Source: Phanerochaete sordida
Taxonomy: Eukaryota; Basidiomycota; Agaricomycetes; Polyporales; Phanerochaetaceae
NCBI GenBank assembly: GCA_019973155.2
Contig: BPQB01000001.1
Coordinates: 310,001-374,000 of the forward strand
Direction of reading: 5' to 3'
DNA length: 64,000 bases
A program made the translations under genes and the position numbers. This document shows positions 34,307 to 45,111 of the stretch, piece by piece. Within the stretch, counting starts at the first letter, position 1; the number at the start of each line of letters is the position of its first letter. The notes under the pieces were generated by a model. That model saw nothing but the letters and a program-made list of their open reading frames with translations. It did not search any database and was not told where the DNA came from.

Positions 34307-35011
34307 ATGTCCATCAAATACGAGCAGCCCGCGTCCTCCTCCTCCCTCCCGACGCCGCCACACTCGCCGCCCTCCCAGCACCCGCCCTTCTTCCTCGGCG
34401 CCAACCAGCAGCTCGTCCCGCACCAGGCGCACCAGGCGCACATCCACCAGCTCCACCACTCCCAGCCGCACCCCCACCACAAGCACACCGCCTCGCTGCT
34501 CGACAACCTCACGAGCTTCTACCAGCAGGAGCAGTACTGGGTGCACCACACGCGCGCCGCGCTCGAGCTCGCGATCACCAAGGGCATCGACGGCCCCGAC
34601 GCCCAGCCCCTCACGGGCTCCTCCGCCGCGAGCTCCGCGCTCGCCTCGCCCGCGCTCTCGGACGTGTCCTGCGACGTGCGCATCAAGGCCGAGCCCGAGC
34701 CCGAGCACACGCTCGCGTCGCCGCCGTCGTCCGCGTCCTCGCTGCTCGCGTCGCCCGCGGGCTCGCCCGGCGCCGTCTCGCACGCGCTCCAGCAGCACAC
34801 CTCGCGCTGGCTCCGGCGCAAGAACCAGATGCGGCTGCACATCGCGGGCATCTCGACGCAGAAGCGCCGCCGCCCCGCGCGCGCGCCGCCGACGGAGCCC
34901 GCCGCGCGCCTCCTCGAGATGTTCGCCGAGCTCGTCGACGCGCGCATGGAGAGCTGCCAGCGCATGGAGAAGCTCGTGCGCGAGAGCGGCCGCGGCTGCG
35001 CCGTCTGCTAG
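34307..35011 (+). CDS. Intronless low-complexity protein with C-terminal C-A-V-C, unknown
   Basis: A single 705-nt exon gives 234 residues. The N-terminal half is rich in Ser, Pro, His and Gln (including a His/Gln run around 38-60). A more structured C-terminal ~75 residues follows (S-R-W-L-R-R-K-N-Q-M-R-L-H-I-A-G-I, then L-L-E-M-F-A-E-L-V-D-A-R-M-E). The last four residues, C-A-V-C, fit a CaaX prenylation box. The ATG at 34307 was chosen because it follows a C/A-rich leader and a TATA-like box; the open frame upstream is not protein-like. I do not recognise the family. The lack of introns is unusual among its neighbours. Confidence 0.65.
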   Translation: MSIKYEQPASSSSLPTPPHSPPSQHPPFFLGANQQLVPHQAHQAHIHQLHHSQPHPHHKHTASLLDNLTSFYQQEQYWVHHTRAALELAITKGIDGPDAQPLTGSSAASSALASPALSDVSCDVRIKAEPEPEHTLASPPSSASSLLASPAGSPGAVSHALQQHTSRWLRRKNQMRLHIAGISTQKRRRPARAPPTEPAARLLEMFAELVDARMESCQRMEKLVRESGRGCAVC

Positions 35012-37330
35012 GCGGTGCCCGCGGACGTGGCTCGCTGGATCTGATTGATGCCGGGAATGGTCAGTCGCCCCCCGCGCCCTTTCGCCCACGCCCAGGTCGC
35101 TGACGATGTGTGCCTCGAACAGGAACTGGAGTTTCGGGAGTTCTGAGTCGCGCCCTCACTACATCACACCCACCCTGAGCGGTGGCTGAACGCTATACCT
35201 CCATCACACACGCGCTCTTGCACAACACGCTGAACGACGCTACACACTGCATATGTGTTCGGAGAGAGCACTTCTTGGCGCCTACACACACTGGCTCCCG
35301 CATAGACGGGCACGCCGCGGCGCGTCGAGACGGGGATGGGCGGGGCGAGGGCGGAGGGCACGAGGGGGCCCTCCAAGAATCAATAGACGTTCGAGGTTGT
35401 CTCGTATGGAACCGAAATTTTTGCATGCACACTGTACTGTATCAGCTATGGCTATTTATCGCACCGCTTTCCTATGCGTTCTTCCATCTTTTGCTGTGCG
35501 CGGGGTGTCCGACGAGCCATTGGCGGATAACGCTTCCCAGTGCGAAGCAGCCGCAGCCGGGAGGACGCCTCCTGAACGCGGTAGCCCAGAGCAACCACAC
35601 GTCGTCCGGCGAGGGCGATTGGCAATTGGCGCAGCCTGGGCAGGGGCCCTGGGCACCCTGGGCAGCAGTGGGCACGCCGCAGCGCCGCCAGGGCAACCTC
35701 GCGCACCCGCACCCAGAACCAACCAGAGCGGCAGGAATCCGCCACCACGGCGCCAGGAGCCGCCCGCGCCGGCACACGCACGTGCGCGGGCGCCCTCCCG
35801 CTTCCGGACGGCGCGCGGCGCCTGGAGCACTCGAGACCAGCCAATCCGCGCGGCCGCGCGCGGGCGAGAGGCGGGCTGGAGCGCGGGCCCCCGCGGTCGA
35901 GAGTGCTCGCGCTCGCGGCGGCTGGCTGCGACTGGCTGCGACTGGCTGCGGCGGCACGCGCAGCGGCGAGCATGACTGAGCACCGGCACAGCACACACGC
36001 GCGATCTGCGGCGGGTGACCTGCGGGCCCAAGGGAGGGCGCACGCCAGGCGCAGCGTAGTGCCGCGCGGCGAGAGCGGGCTGCGCGCGACGAGGCGCGGC
36101 GCGGGCGTGCGAGGCGCGGGCCAGGGCCCGCCCGCGTGGCCTCGACGGGCGCGGCGGCGTGCAGAACGGGTGCCGGGTGGGAGGGCGCGCGCGCAGAGGG
36201 GCAGGCGGGCGCACCAGCAGGCGTGCGTGCGGCGCAGGCCTCCTGCTGTGCGCGGGCCCACGTCAGGCGCAGGCGCAGGCGAGCCGGCCGAGGCAGCGTC
36301 GGCGCGCGGTCGGGCGGTGTGTAAGGCGAGAAGCGCGGCGCGGCGCACGGTGAGGAGGGTGTGTAAGATGTGTAAGACAAGGGCGGCCGCGGCCGCGGGC
36401 GAGGCGGGCGGTCGTGTGCCTGGGCCACGTCGCGAGCGTGCAGCCAACCAGCGGCGGGACGCCACAAGCTGGGCGTCCCCAGAATGGCAACTGCCCGCGT
36501 GACGTGGGAAGCGGGGCTGCCATTGGCTCGTCGCTGGGCTGGCGGGTGGCAACGAGCTGCTGGCTCTCCCGCCGTCGGCGAAGGAGCGTAAGCAGGATTG
36601 CTCTTCGTAGATGTGTTTGGCGGTCGATGGGGATGGGGAGAACGGCGGTATGCAACAGCCAGTGAGCGCAAGCCGGATCAGCCCGAGACGCCACAAAGAT
36701 GAGTATTAGCGCCTTGCTCATGTTGACTTTCGTTCCATCATGTGGTCCTCATTTTATACAAGTTAGTATGGCCCCCGAATCCTGTGTTATTAATCTACAT
36801 AAACTGAAACAGTTACTTGCGTAACTTACTAGCAGTACAATGTCGTGAAGTTACTCTTGAAAGGTCCATCGCAACCGGGCCTATTACGGCGTAACGTTCC
36901 ATTGACAGCTCAGTTATCGAAGCACCCAGATTCACAGCGCGATTGGCTGGCACGCCAAAAACGCATACACTGCGTCAGAAATATCCATTGGGCTGCACAG
37001 GTTGGCACGGCAACTCTTGTTGGCTCCTACTGAGGCAGCGGTATTCCCGCGGCCACGGTTCCTGACCTGGAAAGGCCTTTGCGGCACTACAAGCCAACCA
37101 TCCGGCGCCCTGCCAATTACAGTGCGAATCCAGGAGCATTCGAATCGTGTGCCTTATCATCGAGCAGACCCACTCACAGAAAGCACGTTGCTGGATAAGC
37201 GCACCTGAAGCGCACACTAAGCCCACCTGAGCCATGACACTCCCGCCATGCGCAGCAATCGATGACATATTATCCATCTTTATCTAGGTCAACAGAGCCG
37301 AATGCTACGGATGACCCTTCTCTAGCCTTA
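35012..37330. other. Gene-poor GC-rich island
   Basis: 2.3 kb with no supported gene. Between about 35700 and 36480 the GC content is extreme and long open frames run on both strands at once (up to ~400 codons), which reflects absence of AT-rich stop codons. A short tandem repeat (ctggctgcga units) lies at 35920-35955. More ATTGG/CCAAT boxes occur at 35518, 35620, 35627 and 36521. 36700-37330 is ordinary sequence. Confidence 0.5.
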
Positions 37331-37429
37331 CCCGACACCGATGGCTCTATTCGATAGTCAGTCCATCATTCATCCTCGTTCAGTCTTCCCCAGACCTCTT
37401 AACGTCGTCCCAGCGTACAATCCCAAAAT

Positions 37430-37800
37430 GACTTCCAGACCAGCCACCTCCTGGCGCGGACTCGACCAGCAGTACGCCTACCCTTCGACACATGCTACCT
37501 CGAGACCGACCTGCTTGCGCTGCACCGCGACAACAACGCGAGCATCCCAGTCCTCGCCATCCTGCCCGTGGACGCCGTGGATAACTCCACGCCGCGCATC
37601 TTCGCGCGGTACAGTGTGCGCGCGCCGAGTTCCGCGGGCGGCGGCGCATCATCCTGCTCATGAAGTTCTTCGTCACGACGCTCTTCCTCGTGAACTGCGC
37701 GCTCACGGGCGCAGTGCTGCACATCACCGCGGCGGCGGCCTACGGGCGGCGCACGGACGCGGGCACCCTCTTGCTCCCGCTCGGCGTCCGCCTCGGTGCG
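37430..37800 (+). pseudogene. Possible broken membrane-protein fragment
   Basis: Two protein-like stretches lie in different frames: about 37490-37620 (E-T-D-L-L-A-L-H-R-D-N-N, then N-S-T-P-R-I-F-A-R-Y) and about 37630-37790 (F-R-G-R-R-R-I-I-L-L-M-K followed by a hydrophobic helix through 'L-F-L-V-N-C-A-L-T-G-A-V-L'). Joining them needs a frame change near 37610 that no good intron supplies. It may be a decayed gene or one whose exons I could not resolve. Family not recognised. Confidence 0.3.
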
Positions 37801-38760
37801 TCGCGCGATTCGTCCAGATGGCGGCCGGTGCGCTCTGCGCGGTCTTCCGCGTCGTCGGGACCGGCCTGTGCAGCTCCGCGGTGCGCCGGGAGCACGGACC
37901 CTGGCTGGCCGCGCCCCGCAAAGCCGCTGTACGCGTAGCGATGTGAGATCGCCCGGGCCCACGGGGCACAATAGACACCGTCATTGCCAATGAAGCCGTC
38001 GGTGGGTGCCGTGGCATGTGTCCCAATACAGGGCGTACGCCGCGCAGAGTCGCTGGTGGGTTCTGGCAGCGGGTGACAGCGTGGTCACGCGCCGCGTAGC
38101 GTGAGCTGATACCTTCGCGGCCCTATCAGAACGCAGCCGGTCAGCTGATGCGCAGCGTGCATGCTTGCTTGTGGTTCTCTGCACGAGTGCACGTCCCAGG
38201 TGTGACGCAGTCCTATTGCTGGGCTGTAAAGTGTAAGCCGGCCAATATCGTGAGTGGGAGCTTGCTAGGAGCTGACCAGGTCACGAGGACATGAATATCT
38301 TAGGATTGCTCCCCGGCTGCCGTGCTACGCCGCCTTTCGTCGCGGAGTGCGGCGACCAGTGAGCGCGGCTCGGGTCGACCCGAAGCGCCACAAGGCTGGA
38401 ATAAACGCCGCATGGTGACCGTCCGCGCCGTATTTCAGAGGCTCCTCCCCTTGCACTCAAGATTGACTCATGTATCATCTCACCTCATGTAATATCTACG
38501 CAAAACGATCTGCGATGCTGATAATTGTAAGAGAGTGGTTGCCTTCCCGCAGCGAAATCTATACGTACAGATACAGACCGGAGGCGAATATTTCAAGCCC
38601 AGTCGGGGTCCTGGGCCGTTACAAACTGGTAGGCGACCGTTGGAGACGCCATGTTGACGGCGGCCATCACGTCGGCCACGTCGGTGGCGGCGAGCAGACG
38701 CTCTATGGACGTTCGGGACGCTCGAAAAAAACACGCTTTCGGACGGCGGAGCACGAAAAG

Positions 38761-38811
38761 TGGTCTGCAAAGACCAGATTTCGTCTGGAAGGGGGGTGCC
38801 GACCCCCCTTT
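38761..38811. repeat. Two adjacent hairpins
   Basis: First a tggtct...agacca stem (38761-38776), then aaggggggt-gccg-accccccttt (38789-38811), an almost perfect G/C stem of about 9-10 bp with a short loop. The segment 'caaagaccagatttc' (38768-38782) also recurs inverted near 38908-38922. It could be the terminus of a decayed transposon. Confidence 0.5.
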
Positions 38812-39179
38812 CAGAATTTCTGCCTGCAAATGCACCGACAGAGTGGTATTAGCACTCCGCCCTCCGTCCGATGACATGCCTGACGTGCCGACAGGGTTTT
38901 GAGTTGAAATCTGGTCTGTAAACCGCTTCAGATGCCTGCGGGAAGGCAACCAGTGTAGTTTTAGGCTCCCGGACGGAGGCATAGACTTCGGGCATTGCGC
39001 GATGCGAGAACTTCAATAAGTCGCGTACGAGGGACGTCGCGATCCTGCGATGAGCCCTCCTGACGCTGCATCCATTGAAAACAAAATGAAATTGCACAGA
39101 CATACGCAATGCCACAGACACCGCCGATGCATGTCTGGGGCTTCCCCGCCAATCAACACAGGCGGAGATGTGTGGGCAG

Positions 39180-39305
39180 CGGGAAGGGCTTGGGCAGGGT
39201 CCGCGGGCTCTGAGTCTGCAGGCTCATTGGCTTCCTCTGACAGCGTGGCAGCATACGGACGAGAATGGACATTCCGACGACCCAGCCACGACGCAGATTG
39301 GTCAG
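39180..39305 (-). repeat. Dispersed repeat, copy 2 (inverted)
   Basis: Reverse complement of 28350-28477 with scattered substitutions and one 6-bp difference. It has no open frame shared with the other copy beyond the similarity itself. Likely a transposon or duplicated-gene remnant. Confidence 0.7.
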
Positions 39306-39889
39306 CCCCTTGCTGCGTGAGAAGGCACGGCAGCGCGGCAGCAGGCGTCACTAGGTTTATCGTTGCCCTATCGCTGTGCCCGTACGATGGAGCCGCTCGC
39401 GCAGTAGGGCTCGACCTATCAGAGGCTTCGACAGGATGCATGGAAGGAGGCTGTCGTGGGTACGGCTAGCGGGAAACCGTGTATACCCCTGATATCCTAG
39501 GGTTTTTTGGGCGGCACACTCTAGCGGACTCGCATGCCATCGAATCGGACGCACTCTAGTTTGAGCTGCGGAGCACCTACGCCTCAGAGCTTTGTTTGGC
39601 AAGCGCCCGACTTGCGGTAGTGCTCTGTCTTTCTTTCTCCTGGACAGGTGAATGAAAGCGTTCCTTTCACGTTCGCCACTGCGTTTCCTTGAAAGGATCC
39701 TTTCATGGCCTGTCACATAGGAAGCTGCGATAAGCATTTGGTCAAGCAGCCGTCTATAGTGATGAGTGGCTTGCTATTCTGCTATTTAGCCGTAAGGGTC
39801 GTGTCGCTTTGAGCCTCTGATACCGCTTCTGCACCACTGCAGTCAGTCCTCGGCCACCACCAGCCTCTGTAGTTTTGACTCTCACCACC

Positions 39890-42100
39890 ATGACTTTACG
39901 ACACTTCGTGGGGCCGATGCCCGTACTACAGTTCTTTCGCCATTTCATGCAAGGCACGGACCGCACTACTCCAGTGCCACCAGCCTCGTTCTCCGCTGTG
40001 GCGGCAGAGTCGACACAGCACGGAATGTGTCTTCAGCTTGTGCGTTTTGGCAGTCAGAACATCTTGACCTTTTATTAAAGTCAGTGGCCGTAACGTAGAT
40101 TCGCGCTATCGAGCAATACAAGCTCTCACCCGATGTCGAATACCACCTCACCGAACCCCACGACCGCCCAAGCACAGAAGCGGACAGCGACGCTCCCTCG
40201 TACATCCACCCCATGCTCGGCGCACGAGGGCACAGCGAGCTGCACAGCCCATGCAAGAAGCGGCGGCGGCACATCACGGGCTCGACGGCCTGGAGCTTCG
40301 CGAACTCCGCGCTCAGCGTCATCGCGGTGCCCGCGGACGACGCGGACCCGTTCCTCGACCCGCTCACGTTCAGCAGCGCCGCGAGCTCCTCGAGCGTCGC
40401 GCCCTACCACTTCGACATGGAAGACGGCGCGCCGGCGAACGTGCGCGCCGCGCTCGTTGCGTACGCGCACGCGCAGCTCGCGCGCCAGCACCGCACGCAC
40501 GTCTTCCAGCTCGTGCTCTGCGGCCGCGGCGCGCGTGTCCTGCGGTGGGACCGCGGCGGCGCGGTCGTGAGCGAGCGGTTCGACTACACGCGCTCGCCGG
40601 GGTGGCTTGCCGAGTTCGTGTGGCGGTTCTCGGGCCTCAGCGACAGCGAGCGTGGCTGGGACGCGACTGTGGCGCTGGTGGCGAAGCGCGAGCAGACCCT
40701 CTGGCGCAACGCCGTCCAGGCGTTCCTGGATGCTGAGAAGGAAGGCCTGCGGAAGGGCCGGCCGACGAGGCAGCTCCCGCGCGCGGAGCGCAGCCTCGAC
40801 GATACGGGCACGTATCCGAACTGGAAGATTCGCGTCGTGGACGAGGAGAGTGGCCAGAAGGCGGAGCTCATCGTCGGGCGGCCGTTCGTGGAGAAGAATC
40901 GGCCGTGCGGCCGGTCAACGCGAGTGTACCTGGCGTACGACCTCAAGACGCGTCGGCTCGTCGCGTTGAAGGACACCTGGCGTTCGACGTTCGCGAGCTT
41001 GCGTCCGGAGGCGGGCACGTATCGGCTGCTGCAGAAGCACGAGGTCCCGAACCTGCCGAATGTTCTCTATGCCGGAGACGTTCGGGACGCGAAAGGCGAT
41101 GAGCAGGCGACGAAGACACCTGAGATCGCGGAAATGGGCCAGAGTCGCGGCAAGTGGGATTGGCGCAAGACACCGTACGACGTGGCCATCCACCACAGGA
41201 TTGTGCAGGACATCGCGTATCCACTGAGCGAGGCCTTGAATGAAAAGGAGTTTGTCCAGGCGATATACGATGCCTTGCTTGGTACGTTCTCGCGCCTTCA
41301 ATCATGCGCCTGCCTATCTAATTGTTTTGTAAAGCTCTCCAGGGGGCGTATGAAAGAGCAGGACTTACCCACAGAGATTTGAGCCTGACAAACATCATGA
41401 TAACCTCGGAAGGCCGAGGAATCCTGAACGATTGGGACATGGCTGGAAAGGAGGCATCATATCTAGGCATGGTAAGTGCTACTACTACTCAGCCTTATGA
41501 ACTGAACGAATCTCACCTTCACCCCAGGGAACTCCCTTTTTCCTTTCCGTCGATATTCTTCTCGACCGCAGAACAAAACTTCACGACTTGCTCGATGACC
41601 TTGAGGCCGTCTATTGGATCCTGTTCCATGGATCGTCATACTTCTCTCGCGGTGACTCTATCGGCATAACATACCTGTTCGACGAGGAAGGTGTCGAGAG
41701 CGGCGAGAAGAAGCTGGCTTTCTTCACGGACCCGCCGAGCGAGGACATCATCGCGCCATGCCGCCCAGGACCCCTGCATGAGCTCTGCGTGGAGATGCAT
41801 GAAGCATGGCGGCTCTACCACACGATTTTGCGAGACGATCCCAAGCACGAGGACGACTGGCTCGAGCTTCGCAAGCAGTACAGCCAAGTGTCCTTCTGGG
41901 CAGAAAAGTTCAACAATACGCTGGAGAAGCTGAAGAACATGGAGAAGCCAGCGACTCCGGAATCCGTCGAGCTACAGAACAAAGCTGAGCCCGTTACAAA
42001 GTCACTGGCCGGAGGCAGAGGCAAAAGGAAGGCTCCGGCGAGCGACTCCCCGGTACGGAGGTCCAAACGAGCGAGGCTTCGCAAGACAGTGTCGGCATGA
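39890..42100 (+). CDS. FunK1-family protein kinase
   Basis: Exons 39890-40039, 40099-41281, 41335-41471 and 41528-42100 give 680 residues. The layout is that of fungal FunK1 kinases: a long N-terminal region (Y-H-F-D-M-E-D-G, V-F-Q-L-V-L-C-G-R-G-A-R-V-L-R-W-D), a lysine in L-V-A-L-K-D-T-W-R, the catalytic loop H-R-D-L-S-L-T-N-I-M (HRD 457-459, Asn464), and N-D-W-D (477-479) where most kinases have DFG. A Lys/Arg-rich C-terminal tail looks like a nuclear localisation signal. FunK1 kinases are heavily expanded in multicellular basidiomycetes, and their substrates are unknown. Exon 3 begins at the aag before ctctccag, the acceptor fixed by frame. The first exon is the least certain. Confidence 0.88.
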
Positions 42101-42821
42101 ATGACCATCGAACTTCAGACTCCGGGGGCGGGGTTCAAGAATTGGATTTTATTGTTCGACAGTGATTTTGTACATAGCAGAATAAAGGTACCTATAGGAT
42201 GGGATGTAAGCCAAGTTTAGTACTCGACAACCCACCGAGTAATCCCGAGGATTGGGTTGCCAAGCGTGGACCCAGCTCTGCTCCATCTTCCACTTCGCAA
42301 GTACAGGTGACGAAGGCATTGTGAGCCGTGTCCCTAGGCATGAGCGTGTGGTGTCTTCGGGCGAAAGGCGTCGACGCAATGCCGTACGAGTCGGTTGGGC
42401 AGCGTAGGAACTTTGAGTATCGTCGTGTCGGTCACAAGCAGCGTGTTGAAGAGGAGCTCATGTTGCAAACGAGGGTCAGCACCAGTCGAGCAGACAAGTT
42501 GGTCGCAGAAGATGAAAACTGATGGCGAAAGAGCATTTTATGCGGCCGCGCGTTGACCTGCCCTAAACACAGACGGCGAAGCGCGCGAGCAGAGAACGCG
42601 TCTTGGAAGTTGAGACTCGTGTAACTTCACGATATTCTTTATAACACGCTGAGACTACTGTGCTTTCGATTGCGAACGTGTTATGTCTTCTGTGCTCGTT
42701 TGAATGGTGGGCAAACTCGCCGGAGAACGCCAAAACCCCCCTTCACATGCTGTGGTGATGCAGGTGAGTGTTAAAGCGGTCATGAGTTGCAGACTTCCGC
42801 TGACGCTACCTTTACTGTGTG
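42101..42821. other. Convergent 3' interval
   Basis: 720 bp between the kinase and the acetyltransferase, whose 3' ends face each other. No gene seen. Confidence 0.45.
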
Positions 42822-43514
42822 CTAGTCCTTCCAGTCCTCGAACCTTAGTCCCATGACCGCCCCTGGGGCTTCTGGCATGTCCTTGAAACCAAGCCTGGCG
42901 TAGAACTTCTTCGCCTCCAGGTTCCTGGGATCCAAGCCAAGCCAAAGCGTGTCTAACCCCTTCTCGTCCCTCAAGGACCGCACCACCTCTCCAATGAGCT
43001 TCTTCCCCCACCCCTGACGCTGGTACGCGGGTAAGATGTCGATGTGCATATGTGCCGGACTAAACGCCAAAGCAACGTCCGACGCGGGCCAGGGATAGGT
43101 ATGGATGATGGTGATGTATCGCTTGTCTTCGGACGTGAGGTTGCGCAGGTGCTCCGCCTCGGTCTCCTCGCCACGCGTCGCAGCGAGCGGGTATTTCTCC
43201 CGGTATGGCGGGAGCCACGTCTCCAGCATGCCGCGCTCGAATGCCTTCGTGTCCCACGTGCTCAAGCAGTACCCCACCACCTCCTCCGTGTCGCCCTTGC
43301 TCGGATCGGCGACCACGAACCCAAAGCCCTCCAGCAGATGCACGTACGGCTCCGCGAACATCAGCCCCGGCAGCTCCCCGCACGAATGGTTGCCCTCGGC
43401 GGACTTGCCTGCATCCGCTGTCGCAAGGCAGATATACGATAGTGCGGGGGAGTCGGCTAGAGTCGCGCGACGGATGTAGGGTGCTGTGGGCTTTGGGGAA
43501 GCTGGTTTAGACAT
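42822..43514 (-). CDS. GNAT-family acetyltransferase
   Basis: A single minus-strand exon gives 230 residues from the ATG at 43514; an open frame extends 11 codons further without an ATG. The opening Y-I-R-R-A-T-L-A-D is typical of GNAT domains. The acetyl-CoA motif is I-D-I-L-P-A-Y-Q-R-Q-G-W-G-K-K-L-I, and the C-terminal part has L-W-L-G-L-D, N-x-x-A-K-K-F-Y-x-R-L-G-F. The long insert between (G-Y-C-L-S-T-W-D and W-L-P-P-Y-R-E-K-Y-P) resembles the GNAT-like C-terminal domain found with fungal and bacterial O-GlcNAcase-type proteins. Probably cytosolic; substrate unknown. Confidence 0.88.
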   Translation of the reverse strand: MSKPASPKPTAPYIRRATLADSPALSYICLATADAGKSAEGNHSCGELPGLMFAEPYVHLLEGFGFVVADPSKGDTEEVVGYCLSTWDTKAFERGMLETWLPPYREKYPLAATRGEETEAEHLRNLTSEDKRYITIIHTYPWPASDVALAFSPAHMHIDILPAYQRQGWGKKLIGEVVRSLRDEKGLDTLWLGLDPRNLEAKKFYARLGFKDMPEAPGAVMGLRFEDWKD

Positions 43515-44109
43515 GGTCTTCGTGGGGGCTTCTGGACGTGTCTCCAACTTCGGTGCGTGCGCCCACTATATATCGATCCTTATCACCTGATATCATGTGC
43601 AGACAGTTAAGAATCCCGTGTCTACTCAGATATTCAAGATCTTGCGGCAAAACATCGGGAAAGCGCTACCAACTTCGCTCAGCTGCGCCTACCCTGCCTG
43701 CATGCCATCTCACGTCCACTGCTCAAGTTGTGGCGTAACCCAATGCTCGCCCTACCGCGCTACGCGTCCGCTAGCCGATGTTCAGCCGACGCCCTGGCAC
43801 AAGACCGACATGAACATGGTTACCGCAGAACTATAATGCGTGGTCACCTCCTTCGGAAGGCCTTCCAATACTTGTGGTGACGAAGGAGATGTGGTATAAT
43901 GCCGCAACTGCATTGCGCTCCGAGGGGGACGTGTTAGAACGCTATCTTCATGGTCCTGGACCAGATTCGGTACGTGTGTCGACTATTCATGGAACGATAA
44001 TTGTCATATCATATTGCGTTCGGGCCATCCCTAAGTATTACACACACAAACACCATTGGAACTGACGAACTACGCGGATATAGATAGGAAAAGACTTCGG
44101 TTCGAGGGC
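43515..44109. other. Intergenic, no gene seen
   Basis: 595 bp upstream of the acetyltransferase and downstream of the first lectin-like gene. Short AT-rich frames only. Confidence 0.45.
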
Positions 44110-45111
44110 CTACGCCGATACGCTCTCCTCGTCCCCTTCTAAGGCGATGAAGACTGCGCCTGCCTGATACAACACCGTATCGTCCCAGCTCTGGAGGGTC
44201 CAGCACATTCCAGTGGTGGTGACCTCATCCGTGCTCATGACGAGGCGTATGTTCTTGCTGGTATTGAAGTCGAGCATGCAGAGCGCGGTGAACACGCGCG
44301 GCGGACACGCCATCGCGGGCGGACCCCAGGACACACGCCCGCGGTTGCGGTGGCGCGGCGCGCTCGCGGGGCGGATGTCCTTGATCTCGAACGCGCCGCT
44401 GCGCACGTCCGTGCGGCCGGCGGAGTGCGCGAGCCACGTCGCGCCAGCGCTCCGCAGCTGCGAGTCGTGCCACGCGTCGAGGTGCAGCGCGAAGCCCTCG
44501 CACGAGACGGTGTCTGCGTACACCTTCACGCGCGCGACCCTCCCCGCCCCCCCGCTGTCGACGGCGTCGAGCCACACCGCGACGCGCGGCGGCGCGGCGT
44601 ACGGGCGCTCGAACGTGATGCGGCGCGACGTCTTCTGCTCTGGGGGTGAGGTGGGGTGGGGCTCTGTCGTGTGGTAGCGGCCCCACTGGATGTCGTCGTC
44701 GTCCAGCGGCAGACTTAGCCACGAGCACCCCGAGCCGTAGTGCGTCGTGTCCGCCCACGTCGTCAGGTTGACCATCGCGCGGTCGTCTGCGACGCTGCGG
44801 ACCTCGGCTTTGATGCGTAGGATGTTCAGGTCGAGCTCGGTGAGGCCCAGCAGCACGGCGCGCGTGTAGCAGCTGGGGGTCTTGAACCGCGCCTCCCCGA
44901 TAACAACGTGCCCTCGGTCGTCATTGGACCGAACATCCTTTGCTCGGAACCCGCCATGGTCGAAGGCCAGCTTCGGCTTGATAGCCACCGGCAATACATT
45001 GTCTGGAGTATTGACAGACGCATCTGTGTAGGACATGTCTTCAACTTGGGTAGCAGAGCTTTGTTGTGTGTCTTCCTTCGGGTCTTCGCTGTGTGTGTCA
45101 ACGACGCGCAT
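44110..45111 (-). CDS. Triple H-type lectin domain protein, tandem copy 1
   Basis: An intronless minus-strand gene of 333 residues. Three successive beta-rich units follow the H-type lectin pattern: about residues 75-150 (R-A-V-L-L-G-L-T-E-L-D, ending S-G-C-S-W-L), 165-240 (R-R-I-T-F-E-R-P-Y, P-P-R-V-A-V-W-L-D, G-F-A-L-H-L-D-A-W, ending A-T-W-L-A) and 255-325 (G-R-V-S-W-G-P-P, P-P-R-V-F-T-A-L, ending G-A-V-F-I-A-L). H-type lectins bind GalNAc-like sugars. There is no signal peptide, so it is probably cytosolic, as for many fungal defence lectins. Sugar-binding residues cannot be verified by eye. The ~50-residue N-terminal tail is acidic and disordered. Confidence 0.78.
   Translation of the reverse strand: MRVVDTHSEDPKEDTQQSSATQVEDMSYTDASVNTPDNVLPVAIKPKLAFDHGGFRAKDVRSNDDRGHVVIGEARFKTPSCYTRAVLLGLTELDLNILRIKAEVRSVADDRAMVNLTTWADTTHYGSGCSWLSLPLDDDDIQWGRYHTTEPHPTSPPEQKTSRRITFERPYAAPPRVAVWLDAVDSGGAGRVARVKVYADTVSCEGFALHLDAWHDSQLRSAGATWLAHSAGRTDVRSGAFEIKDIRPASAPRHRNRGRVSWGPPAMACPPRVFTALCMLDFNTSKNIRLVMSTDEVTTTGMCWTLQSWDDTVLYQAGAVFIALEGDEESVSA

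Larger units (their letters stand above)
37939..39889. other. Gene-poor interval with repeats
   Basis: 1.95 kb with no supported gene. It holds a strong hairpin region (38761-38811) and the second copy of a dispersed repeat (39180-39305). Confidence 0.5.

Noticed and set aside
34076..35089. Minus-strand 337-codon frame opposite the gene at 34307
   Set aside because: It is the Arg/Gly-rich shadow of a GC-rich coding exon; the plus-strand frame has a leader, a TATA-like box and a more protein-like C-terminus.
35452..36696. Minus-strand open frames of about 400 codons
   Set aside because: They overlap long frames on the plus strand, consist of Arg/Ala/Pro/Ser-biased sequence without family motifs, and follow the GC island exactly.
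40133..42100. DWD in place of DFG as evidence of a dead kinase
   Set aside because: A DWD or similar motif is usual in FunK1 kinases, and the HRD aspartate and following asparagine are kept.
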